Assembly: GCA_037893245.1 (NCBI GenBank)
Contig: JBAIAA010000738.1
Span: forward strand, 248,001-312,000
Source of the DNA: Crossaster papposus
Lineage: Eukaryota > Echinodermata > Asteroidea > Velatida > Solasteridae
Reading direction: 5' to 3'
DNA: 64,000 nt
The notes under the pieces are model-generated. The model had not been told where the DNA came from and did no database searches. It was given only the letters and a program-made list of their open reading frames with translations. Shown here in pieces: positions 10,322 to 23,610 of this stretch. Every line of letters starts with the position of its first letter. Position 1 is the stretch's first letter. Position numbers and translations under genes: made by a program.

Positions 10322-13300
10322 CTAACAAAGCATGCCCCGGGTCAAATTGCTAATTTTGCCATTCCTGGAGGCCCCCCTCTATCTCCTAACACCCAGCCCC
10401 TTCCCGGGGCATGCTTTCCTTCATGCCCTTATTTGTGGGCGGGGATTGTGTGCACAAACCTATGGCGAATTTGAAACGCGTGTGTTAACGTTATAATTTT
10501 CAGAAAATCGAAATAAAATACTAACAAAGCATGCCCCGGGTCAAATTGCTAATTTTGCCATTCCTGGAGGCCCCCCTCTATCTCCTAACACCCAGCCCCT
10601 TCCCGGGGCATGCTTTCCTTCATGCCCTTATTTGTGGGCGGGGATTGTGTGCACAAACCTATGGCGAATTTGAAACGCGTGTGTTAACGTTATAATTTTC
10701 AGAAAATCGAAATAAAATACTAACAAAGCATGCCCCGGGTCAAATTGCTAATTTTGCCATTCCTGGAGGCCCCCCTCTATCTCCTAACACCCAGCCCCTT
10801 CCCGGGGCATGCTTTCCTTCATGCCCTTATTTGTGGGCGGGGATTGTGTGCACAAACCTATGGCGAATTTGAAACGCGTGTGTTAACGTTATAATTTTCA
10901 GAAAATCGAAATAAAATACTAACAAAGCATGCCCCGGGTCAAATTGCTAATTTTGCCATTCCTGGAGGCCCCCCTCTATCTCCTAACACCCAGCCCCTTC
11001 CCGGGGCATGCTTTCCTTCATGCCCTTATTTGTGGGCGGGGATTGTGTGCACAAACCTATGGCGAATTTGAAACGCGTGTGTTAACGTTATAATTTTCAG
11101 AAAATCGAAATAAAATACTAACAAAGCATGCCCCGGGTCAAATTGCTAATTTTGCCATTCCTGGAGGCCCCCCTCTATCTCCTAACACCCAGCCCCTTCC
11201 CGGGGCATGCTTTCCTTCATGCCCTTATTTGTGGGCGGGGATTGTGTGCACAAACCTATGGCGAATTTGAAACGCGTGTGTTAACGTTATAATTTTCAGA
11301 AAATCGAAATAAAATACTAACAAAGCATGCCCCGGGTCAAATTGCTAATTTTGCCATTCCTGGAGGCCCCCCTCTATCTCCTAACACCCAGCCCCTTCCC
11401 GGGGCATGCTTTCCTTCATGCCCTTATTTGTGGGCGGGGATTGTGTGCACAAACCTATGGCGAATTTGAAACGCGTGTGTTAACGTTATAATTTTCAGAA
11501 AATCGAAATAAAATACTAACAAAGCATGCCCCGGGTCAAATTGCTAATTTTGCCATTCCTGGAGGCCCCCCTCTATCTCCTAACACCCAGCCCCTTCCCG
11601 GGGCATGCTTTCCTTCATGCCCTTATTTGTGGGCGGGGATTGTGTGCACAAACCTATGGCGAATTTGAAACGCGTGTGTTAACGTTATAATTTTCAGAAA
11701 ATCGAAATAAAATACTAACAAAGCATGCCCCGGGTCAAATTGCTAATTTTGCCATTCCTGGAGGCCCCCCTCTATCTCCTAACACCCAGCCCCTTCCCGG
11801 GGCATGCTTTCCTTCATGCCCTTATTTGTGGGCGGGGATTGTGTGCACAAACCTATGGCGAATTTGAAACGCGTGTGTTAACGTTATAATTTTCAGAAAA
11901 TCGAAATAAAATACTAACAAAGCATGCCCCGGGTCAAATTGCTAATTTTGCCATTCCTGGAGGCCCCCCTCTATCTCCTAACACCCAGCCCCTTCCCGGG
12001 GCATGCTTTCCTTCATGCCCTTATTTGTGGGCGGGGATTGTGTGCACAAACCTATGGCGAATTTGAAACGCGTGTGTTAACGTTATAATTTTCAGAAAAT
12101 CGAAATAAAATACTAACAAAGCATGCCCCGGGTCAAATTGCTAATTTTGCCATTCCTGGAGGCCCCCCTCTATCTCCTAACACCCAGCCCCTTCCCGGGG
12201 CATGCTTTCCTTCATGCCCTTATTTGTGGGCGGGGATTGTGTGCACAAACCTATGGCGAATTTGAAACGCGTGTGTTAACGTTATAATTTTCAGAAAATC
12301 GAAATAAAATACTAACAAAGCATGCCCCGGGTCAAATTGCTAATTTTGCCATTCCTGGAGGCCCCCCTCTATCTCCTAACACCCAGCCCCTTCCCGGGGC
12401 ATGCTTTCCTTCATGCCCTTATTTGTGGGCGGGGATTGTGTGCACAAACCTATGGCGAATTTGAAACGCGTGTGTTAACGTTATAATTTTCAGAAAATCG
12501 AAATAAAATACTAACAAAGCATGCCCCGGGTCAAATTGCTAATTTTGCCATTCCTGGAGGCCCCCCTCTATCTCCTAACACCCAGCCCCTTCCCGGGGCA
12601 TGCTTTCCTTCATGCCCTTATTTGTGGGCGGGGATTGTGTGCACAAACCTATGGCGAATTTGAAACGCGTGTGTTAACGTTATAATTTTCAGAAAATCGA
12701 AATAAAATACTAACAAAGCATGCCCCGGGTCAAATTGCTAATTTTGCCATTCCTGGAGGCCCCCCTCTATCTCCTAACACCCAGCCCCTTCCCGGGGCAT
12801 GCTTTCCTTCATGCCCTTATTTGTGGGCGGGGATTGTGTGCACAAACCTATGGCGAATTTGAAACGCGTGTGTTAACGTTATAATTTTCAGAAAATCGAA
12901 ATAAAATACTAACAAAGCATGCCCCGGGTCAAATTGCTAATTTTGCCATTCCTGGAGGCCCCCCTCTATCTCCTAACACCCAGCCCCTTCCCGGGGCATG
13001 CTTTCCTTCATGCCCTTATTTGTGGGCGGGGATTGTGTGCACAAACCTATGGCGAATTTGAAACGCGTGTGTTAACGTTATAATTTTCAGAAAATCGAAA
13101 TAAAATACTAACAAAGCATGCCCCGGGTCAAATTGCTAATTTTGCCATTCCTGGAGGCCCCCCTCTATCTCCTAACACCCAGCCCCTTCCCGGGGCATGC
13201 TTTCCTTCATGCCCTTATTTGTGGGCGGGGATTGTGTGCACAAACCTATGGCGAATTTGAAACGCGTGTGTTAACGTTATAATTTTCAGAAAATCGAAAT

Positions 13301-16300
13301 AAAATACTAACAAAGCATGCCCCGGGTCAAATTGCTAATTTTGCCATTCCTGGAGGCCCCCCTCTATCTCCTAACACCCAGCCCCTTCCCGGGGCATGCT
13401 TTCCTTCATGCCCTTATTTGTGGGCGGGGATTGTGTGCACAAACCTATGGCGAATTTGAAACGCGTGTGTTAACGTTATAATTTTCAGAAAATCGAAATA
13501 AAATACTAACAAAGCATGCCCCGGGTCAAATTGCTAATTTTGCCATTCCTGGAGGCCCCCCTCTATCTCCTAACACCCAGCCCCTTCCCGGGGCATGCTT
13601 TCCTTCATGCCCTTATTTGTGGGCGGGGATTGTGTGCACAAACCTATGGCGAATTTGAAACGCGTGTGTTAACGTTATAATTTTCAGAAAATCGAAATAA
13701 AATACTAACAAAGCATGCCCCGGGTCAAATTGCTAATTTTGCCATTCCTGGAGGCCCCCCTCTATCTCCTAACACCCAGCCCCTTCCCGGGGCATGCTTT
13801 CCTTCATGCCCTTATTTGTGGGCGGGGATTGTGTGCACAAACCTATGGCGAATTTGAAACGCGTGTGTTAACGTTATAATTTTCAGAAAATCGAAATAAA
13901 ATACTAACAAAGCATGCCCCGGGTCAAATTGCTAATTTTGCCATTCCTGGAGGCCCCCCTCTATCTCCTAACACCCAGCCCCTTCCCGGGGCATGCTTTC
14001 CTTCATGCCCTTATTTGTGGGCGGGGATTGTGTGCACAAACCTATGGCGAATTTGAAACGCGTGTGTTAACGTTATAATTTTCAGAAAATCGAAATAAAA
14101 TACTAACAAAGCATGCCCCGGGTCAAATTGCTAATTTTGCCATTCCTGGAGGCCCCCCTCTATCTCCTAACACCCAGCCCCTTCCCGGGGCATGCTTTCC
14201 TTCATGCCCTTATTTGTGGGCGGGGATTGTGTGCACAAACCTATGGCGAATTTGAAACGCGTGTGTTAACGTTATAATTTTCAGAAAATCGAAATAAAAT
14301 ACTAACAAAGCATGCCCCGGGTCAAATTGCTAATTTTGCCATTCCTGGAGGCCCCCCTCTATCTCCTAACACCCAGCCCCTTCCCGGGGCATGCTTTCCT
14401 TCATGCCCTTATTTGTGGGCGGGGATTGTGTGCACAAACCTATGGCGAATTTGAAACGCGTGTGTTAACGTTATAATTTTCAGAAAATCGAAATAAAATA
14501 CTAACAAAGCATGCCCCGGGTCAAATTGCTAATTTTGCCATTCCTGGAGGCCCCCCTCTATCTCCTAACACCCAGCCCCTTCCCGGGGCATGCTTTCCTT
14601 CATGCCCTTATTTGTGGGCGGGGATTGTGTGCACAAACCTATGGCGAATTTGAAACGCGTGTGTTAACGTTATAATTTTCAGAAAATCGAAATAAAATAC
14701 TAACAAAGCATGCCCCGGGTCAAATTGCTAATTTTGCCATTCCTGGAGGCCCCCCTCTATCTCCTAACACCCAGCCCCTTCCCGGGGCATGCTTTCCTTC
14801 ATGCCCTTATTTGTGGGCGGGGATTGTGTGCACAAACCTATGGCGAATTTGAAACGCGTGTGTTAACGTTATAATTTTCAGAAAATCGAAATAAAATACT
14901 AACAAAGCATGCCCCGGGTCAAATTGCTAATTTTGCCATTCCTGGAGGCCCCCCTCTATCTCCTAACACCCAGCCCCTTCCCGGGGCATGCTTTCCTTCA
15001 TGCCCTTATTTGTGGGCGGGGATTGTGTGCACAAACCTATGGCGAATTTGAAACGCGTGTGTTAACGTTATAATTTTCAGAAAATCGAAATAAAATACTA
15101 ACAAAGCATGCCCCGGGTCAAATTGCTAATTTTGCCATTCCTGGAGGCCCCCCTCTATCTCCTAACACCCAGCCCCTTCCCGGGGCATGCTTTCCTTCAT
15201 GCCCTTATTTGTGGGCGGGGATTGTGTGCACAAACCTATGGCGAATTTGAAACGCGTGTGTTAACGTTATAATTTTCAGAAAATCGAAATAAAATACTAA
15301 CAAAGCATGCCCCGGGTCAAATTGCTAATTTTGCCATTCCTGGAGGCCCCCCTCTATCTCCTAACACCCAGCCCCTTCCCGGGGCATGCTTTCCTTCATG
15401 CCCTTATTTGTGGGCGGGGATTGTGTGCACAAACCTATGGCGAATTTGAAACGCGTGTGTTAACGTTATAATTTTCAGAAAATCGAAATAAAATACTAAC
15501 AAAGCATGCCCCGGGTCAAATTGCTAATTTTGCCATTCCTGGAGGCCCCCCTCTATCTCCTAACACCCAGCCCCTTCCCGGGGCATGCTTTCCTTCATGC
15601 CCTTATTTGTGGGCGGGGATTGTGTGCACAAACCTATGGCGAATTTGAAACGCGTGTGTTAACGTTATAATTTTCAGAAAATCGAAATAAAATACTAACA
15701 AAGCATGCCCCGGGTCAAATTGCTAATTTTGCCATTCCTGGAGGCCCCCCTCTATCTCCTAACACCCAGCCCCTTCCCGGGGCATGCTTTCCTTCATGCC
15801 CTTATTTGTGGGCGGGGATTGTGTGCACAAACCTATGGCGAATTTGAAACGCGTGTGTTAACGTTATAATTTTCAGAAAATCGAAATAAAATACTAACAA
15901 AGCATGCCCCGGGTCAAATTGCTAATTTTGCCATTCCTGGAGGCCCCCCTCTATCTCCTAACACCCAGCCCCTTCCCGGGGCATGCTTTCCTTCATGCCC
16001 TTATTTGTGGGCGGGGATTGTGTGCACAAACCTATGGCGAATTTGAAACGCGTGTGTTAACGTTATAATTTTCAGAAAATCGAAATAAAATACTAACAAA
16101 GCATGCCCCGGGTCAAATTGCTAATTTTGCCATTCCTGGAGGCCCCCCTCTATCTCCTAACACCCAGCCCCTTCCCGGGGCATGCTTTCCTTCATGCCCT
16201 TATTTGTGGGCGGGGATTGTGTGCACAAACCTATGGCGAATTTGAAACGCGTGTGTTAACGTTATAATTTTCAGAAAATCGAAATAAAATACTAACAAAG

Positions 16301-19300
16301 CATGCCCCGGGTCAAATTGCTAATTTTGCCATTCCTGGAGGCCCCCCTCTATCTCCTAACACCCAGCCCCTTCCCGGGGCATGCTTTCCTTCATGCCCTT
16401 ATTTGTGGGCGGGGATTGTGTGCACAAACCTATGGCGAATTTGAAACGCGTGTGTTAACGTTATAATTTTCAGAAAATCGAAATAAAATACTAACAAAGC
16501 ATGCCCCGGGTCAAATTGCTAATTTTGCCATTCCTGGAGGCCCCCCTCTATCTCCTAACACCCAGCCCCTTCCCGGGGCATGCTTTCCTTCATGCCCTTA
16601 TTTGTGGGCGGGGATTGTGTGCACAAACCTATGGCGAATTTGAAACGCGTGTGTTAACGTTATAATTTTCAGAAAATCGAAATAAAATACTAACAAAGCA
16701 TGCCCCGGGTCAAATTGCTAATTTTGCCATTCCTGGAGGCCCCCCTCTATCTCCTAACACCCAGCCCCTTCCCGGGGCATGCTTTCCTTCATGCCCTTAT
16801 TTGTGGGCGGGGATTGTGTGCACAAACCTATGGCGAATTTGAAACGCGTGTGTTAACGTTATAATTTTCAGAAAATCGAAATAAAATACTAACAAAGCAT
16901 GCCCCGGGTCAAATTGCTAATTTTGCCATTCCTGGAGGCCCCCCTCTATCTCCTAACACCCAGCCCCTTCCCGGGGCATGCTTTCCTTCATGCCCTTATT
17001 TGTGGGCGGGGATTGTGTGCACAAACCTATGGCGAATTTGAAACGCGTGTGTTAACGTTATAATTTTCAGAAAATCGAAATAAAATACTAACAAAGCATG
17101 CCCCGGGTCAAATTGCTAATTTTGCCATTCCTGGAGGCCCCCCTCTATCTCCTAACACCCAGCCCCTTCCCGGGGCATGCTTTCCTTCATGCCCTTATTT
17201 GTGGGCGGGGATTGTGTGCACAAACCTATGGCGAATTTGAAACGCGTGTGTTAACGTTATAATTTTCAGAAAATCGAAATAAAATACTAACAAAGCATGC
17301 CCCGGGTCAAATTGCTAATTTTGCCATTCCTGGAGGCCCCCCTCTATCTCCTAACACCCAGCCCCTTCCCGGGGCATGCTTTCCTTCATGCCCTTATTTG
17401 TGGGCGGGGATTGTGTGCACAAACCTATGGCGAATTTGAAACGCGTGTGTTAACGTTATAATTTTCAGAAAATCGAAATAAAATACTAACAAAGCATGCC
17501 CCGGGTCAAATTGCTAATTTTGCCATTCCTGGAGGCCCCCCTCTATCTCCTAACACCCAGCCCCTTCCCGGGGCATGCTTTCCTTCATGCCCTTATTTGT
17601 GGGCGGGGATTGTGTGCACAAACCTATGGCGAATTTGAAACGCGTGTGTTAACGTTATAATTTTCAGAAAATCGAAATAAAATACTAACAAAGCATGCCC
17701 CGGGTCAAATTGCTAATTTTGCCATTCCTGGAGGCCCCCCTCTATCTCCTAACACCCAGCCCCTTCCCGGGGCATGCTTTCCTTCATGCCCTTATTTGTG
17801 GGCGGGGATTGTGTGCACAAACCTATGGCGAATTTGAAACGCGTGTGTTAACGTTATAATTTTCAGAAAATCGAAATAAAATACTAACAAAGCATGCCCC
17901 GGGTCAAATTGCTAATTTTGCCATTCCTGGAGGCCCCCCTCTATCTCCTAACACCCAGCCCCTTCCCGGGGCATGCTTTCCTTCATGCCCTTATTTGTGG
18001 GCGGGGATTGTGTGCACAAACCTATGGCGAATTTGAAACGCGTGTGTTAACGTTATAATTTTCAGAAAATCGAAATAAAATACTAACAAAGCATGCCCCG
18101 GGTCAAATTGCTAATTTTGCCATTCCTGGAGGCCCCCCTCTATCTCCTAACACCCAGCCCCTTCCCGGGGCATGCTTTCCTTCATGCCCTTATTTGTGGG
18201 CGGGGATTGTGTGCACAAACCTATGGCGAATTTGAAACGCGTGTGTTAACGTTATAATTTTCAGAAAATCGAAATAAAATACTAACAAAGCATGCCCCGG
18301 GTCAAATTGCTAATTTTGCCATTCCTGGAGGCCCCCCTCTATCTCCTAACACCCAGCCCCTTCCCGGGGCATGCTTTCCTTCATGCCCTTATTTGTGGGC
18401 GGGGATTGTGTGCACAAACCTATGGCGAATTTGAAACGCGTGTGTTAACGTTATAATTTTCAGAAAATCGAAATAAAATACTAACAAAGCATGCCCCGGG
18501 TCAAATTGCTAATTTTGCCATTCCTGGAGGCCCCCCTCTATCTCCTAACACCCAGCCCCTTCCCGGGGCATGCTTTCCTTCATGCCCTTATTTGTGGGCG
18601 GGGATTGTGTGCACAAACCTATGGCGAATTTGAAACGCGTGTGTTAACGTTATAATTTTCAGAAAATCGAAATAAAATACTAACAAAGCATGCCCCGGGT
18701 CAAATTGCTAATTTTGCCATTCCTGGAGGCCCCCCTCTATCTCCTAACACCCAGCCCCTTCCCGGGGCATGCTTTCCTTCATGCCCTTATTTGTGGGCGG
18801 GGATTGTGTGCACAAACCTATGGCGAATTTGAAACGCGTGTGTTAACGTTATAATTTTCAGAAAATCGAAATAAAATACTAACAAAGCATGCCCCGGGTC
18901 AAATTGCTAATTTTGCCATTCCTGGAGGCCCCCCTCTATCTCCTAACACCCAGCCCCTTCCCGGGGCATGCTTTCCTTCATGCCCTTATTTGTGGGCGGG
19001 GATTGTGTGCACAAACCTATGGCGAATTTGAAACGCGTGTGTTAACGTTATAATTTTCAGAAAATCGAAATAAAATACTAACAAAGCATGCCCCGGGTCA
19101 AATTGCTAATTTTGCCATTCCTGGAGGCCCCCCTCTATCTCCTAACACCCAGCCCCTTCCCGGGGCATGCTTTCCTTCATGCCCTTATTTGTGGGCGGGG
19201 ATTGTGTGCACAAACCTATGGCGAATTTGAAACGCGTGTGTTAACGTTATAATTTTCAGAAAATCGAAATAAAATACTAACAAAGCATGCCCCGGGTCAA

Positions 19301-22300
19301 ATTGCTAATTTTGCCATTCCTGGAGGCCCCCCTCTATCTCCTAACACCCAGCCCCTTCCCGGGGCATGCTTTCCTTCATGCCCTTATTTGTGGGCGGGGA
19401 TTGTGTGCACAAACCTATGGCGAATTTGAAACGCGTGTGTTAACGTTATAATTTTCAGAAAATCGAAATAAAATACTAACAAAGCATGCCCCGGGTCAAA
19501 TTGCTAATTTTGCCATTCCTGGAGGCCCCCCTCTATCTCCTAACACCCAGCCCCTTCCCGGGGCATGCTTTCCTTCATGCCCTTATTTGTGGGCGGGGAT
19601 TGTGTGCACAAACCTATGGCGAATTTGAAACGCGTGTGTTAACGTTATAATTTTCAGAAAATCGAAATAAAATACTAACAAAGCATGCCCCGGGTCAAAT
19701 TGCTAATTTTGCCATTCCTGGAGGCCCCCCTCTATCTCCTAACACCCAGCCCCTTCCCGGGGCATGCTTTCCTTCATGCCCTTATTTGTGGGCGGGGATT
19801 GTGTGCACAAACCTATGGCGAATTTGAAACGCGTGTGTTAACGTTATAATTTTCAGAAAATCGAAATAAAATACTAACAAAGCATGCCCCGGGTCAAATT
19901 GCTAATTTTGCCATTCCTGGAGGCCCCCCTCTATCTCCTAACACCCAGCCCCTTCCCGGGGCATGCTTTCCTTCATGCCCTTATTTGTGGGCGGGGATTG
20001 TGTGCACAAACCTATGGCGAATTTGAAACGCGTGTGTTAACGTTATAATTTTCAGAAAATCGAAATAAAATACTAACAAAGCATGCCCCGGGTCAAATTG
20101 CTAATTTTGCCATTCCTGGAGGCCCCCCTCTATCTCCTAACACCCAGCCCCTTCCCGGGGCATGCTTTCCTTCATGCCCTTATTTGTGGGCGGGGATTGT
20201 GTGCACAAACCTATGGCGAATTTGAAACGCGTGTGTTAACGTTATAATTTTCAGAAAATCGAAATAAAATACTAACAAAGCATGCCCCGGGTCAAATTGC
20301 TAATTTTGCCATTCCTGGAGGCCCCCCTCTATCTCCTAACACCCAGCCCCTTCCCGGGGCATGCTTTCCTTCATGCCCTTATTTGTGGGCGGGGATTGTG
20401 TGCACAAACCTATGGCGAATTTGAAACGCGTGTGTTAACGTTATAATTTTCAGAAAATCGAAATAAAATACTAACAAAGCATGCCCCGGGTCAAATTGCT
20501 AATTTTGCCATTCCTGGAGGCCCCCCTCTATCTCCTAACACCCAGCCCCTTCCCGGGGCATGCTTTCCTTCATGCCCTTATTTGTGGGCGGGGATTGTGT
20601 GCACAAACCTATGGCGAATTTGAAACGCGTGTGTTAACGTTATAATTTTCAGAAAATCGAAATAAAATACTAACAAAGCATGCCCCGGGTCAAATTGCTA
20701 ATTTTGCCATTCCTGGAGGCCCCCCTCTATCTCCTAACACCCAGCCCCTTCCCGGGGCATGCTTTCCTTCATGCCCTTATTTGTGGGCGGGGATTGTGTG
20801 CACAAACCTATGGCGAATTTGAAACGCGTGTGTTAACGTTATAATTTTCAGAAAATCGAAATAAAATACTAACAAAGCATGCCCCGGGTCAAATTGCTAA
20901 TTTTGCCATTCCTGGAGGCCCCCCTCTATCTCCTAACACCCAGCCCCTTCCCGGGGCATGCTTTCCTTCATGCCCTTATTTGTGGGCGGGGATTGTGTGC
21001 ACAAACCTATGGCGAATTTGAAACGCGTGTGTTAACGTTATAATTTTCAGAAAATCGAAATAAAATACTAACAAAGCATGCCCCGGGTCAAATTGCTAAT
21101 TTTGCCATTCCTGGAGGCCCCCCTCTATCTCCTAACACCCAGCCCCTTCCCGGGGCATGCTTTCCTTCATGCCCTTATTTGTGGGCGGGGATTGTGTGCA
21201 CAAACCTATGGCGAATTTGAAACGCGTGTGTTAACGTTATAATTTTCAGAAAATCGAAATAAAATACTAACAAAGCATGCCCCGGGTCAAATTGCTAATT
21301 TTGCCATTCCTGGAGGCCCCCCTCTATCTCCTAACACCCAGCCCCTTCCCGGGGCATGCTTTCCTTCATGCCCTTATTTGTGGGCGGGGATTGTGTGCAC
21401 AAACCTATGGCGAATTTGAAACGCGTGTGTTAACGTTATAATTTTCAGAAAATCGAAATAAAATACTAACAAAGCATGCCCCGGGTCAAATTGCTAATTT
21501 TGCCATTCCTGGAGGCCCCCCTCTATCTCCTAACACCCAGCCCCTTCCCGGGGCATGCTTTCCTTCATGCCCTTATTTGTGGGCGGGGATTGTGTGCACA
21601 AACCTATGGCGAATTTGAAACGCGTGTGTTAACGTTATAATTTTCAGAAAATCGAAATAAAATACTAACAAAGCATGCCCCGGGTCAAATTGCTAATTTT
21701 GCCATTCCTGGAGGCCCCCCTCTATCTCCTAACACCCAGCCCCTTCCCGGGGCATGCTTTCCTTCATGCCCTTATTTGTGGGCGGGGATTGTGTGCACAA
21801 ACCTATGGCGAATTTGAAACGCGTGTGTTAACGTTATAATTTTCAGAAAATCGAAATAAAATACTAACAAAGCATGCCCCGGGTCAAATTGCTAATTTTG
21901 CCATTCCTGGAGGCCCCCCTCTATCTCCTAACACCCAGCCCCTTCCCGGGGCATGCTTTCCTTCATGCCCTTATTTGTGGGCGGGGATTGTGTGCACAAA
22001 CCTATGGCGAATTTGAAACGCGTGTGTTAACGTTATAATTTTCAGAAAATCGAAATAAAATACTAACAAAGCATGCCCCGGGTCAAATTGCTAATTTTGC
22101 CATTCCTGGAGGCCCCCCTCTATCTCCTAACACCCAGCCCCTTCCCGGGGCATGCTTTCCTTCATGCCCTTATTTGTGGGCGGGGATTGTGTGCACAAAC
22201 CTATGGCGAATTTGAAACGCGTGTGTTAACGTTATAATTTTCAGAAAATCGAAATAAAATACTAACAAAGCATGCCCCGGGTCAAATTGCTAATTTTGCC

Positions 22301-23610
22301 ATTCCTGGAGGCCCCCCTCTATCTCCTAACACCCAGCCCCTTCCCGGGGCATGCTTTCCTTCATGCCCTTATTTGTGGGCGGGGATTGTGTGCACAAACC
22401 TATGGCGAATTTGAAACGCGTGTGTTAACGTTATAATTTTCAGAAAATCGAAATAAAATACTAACAAAGCATGCCCCGGGTCAAATTGCTAATTTTGCCA
22501 TTCCTGGAGGCCCCCCTCTATCTCCTAACACCCAGCCCCTTCCCGGGGCATGCTTTCCTTCATGCCCTTATTTGTGGGCGGGGATTGTGTGCACAAACCT
22601 ATGGCGAATTTGAAACGCGTGTGTTAACGTTATAATTTTCAGAAAATCGAAATAAAATACTAACAAAGCATGCCCCGGGTCAAATTGCTAATTTTGCCAT
22701 TCCTGGAGGCCCCCCTCTATCTCCTAACACCCAGCCCCTTCCCGGGGCATGCTTTCCTTCATGCCCTTATTTGTGGGCGGGGATTGTGTGCACAAACCTA
22801 TGGCGAATTTGAAACGCGTGTGTTAACGTTATAATTTTCAGAAAATCGAAATAAAATACTAACAAAGCATGCCCCGGGTCAAATTGCTAATTTTGCCATT
22901 CCTGGAGGCCCCCCTCTATCTCCTAACACCCAGCCCCTTCCCGGGGCATGCTTTCCTTCATGCCCTTATTTGTGGGCGGGGATTGTGTGCACAAACCTAT
23001 GGCGAATTTGAAACGCGTGTGTTAACGTTATAATTTTCAGAAAATCGAAATAAAATACTAACAAAGCATGCCCCGGGTCAAATTGCTAATTTTGCCATTC
23101 CTGGAGGCCCCCCTCTATCTCCTAACACCCAGCCCCTTCCCGGGGCATGCTTTCCTTCATGCCCTTATTTGTGGGCGGGGATTGTGTGCACAAACCTATG
23201 GCGAATTTGAAACGCGTGTGTTAACGTTATAATTTTCAGAAAATCGAAATAAAATACTAACAAAGCATGCCCCGGGTCAAATTGCTAATTTTGCCATTCC
23301 TGGAGGCCCCCCTCTATCTCCTAACACCCAGCCCCTTCCCGGGGCATGCTTTCCTTCATGCCCTTATTTGTGGGCGGGGATTGTGTGCACAAACCTATGG
23401 CGAATTTGAAACGCGTGTGTTAACGTTATAATTTTCAGAAAATCGAAATAAAATACTAACAAAGCATGCCCCGGGTCAAATTGCTAATTTTGCCATTCCT
23501 GGAGGCCCCCCTCTATCTCCTAACACCCAGCCCCTTCCCGGGGCATGCTTTCCTTCATGCCCTTATTTGTGGGCGGGGATTGTGTGCACAAACCTATGGC
23601 GAATTTGAAA

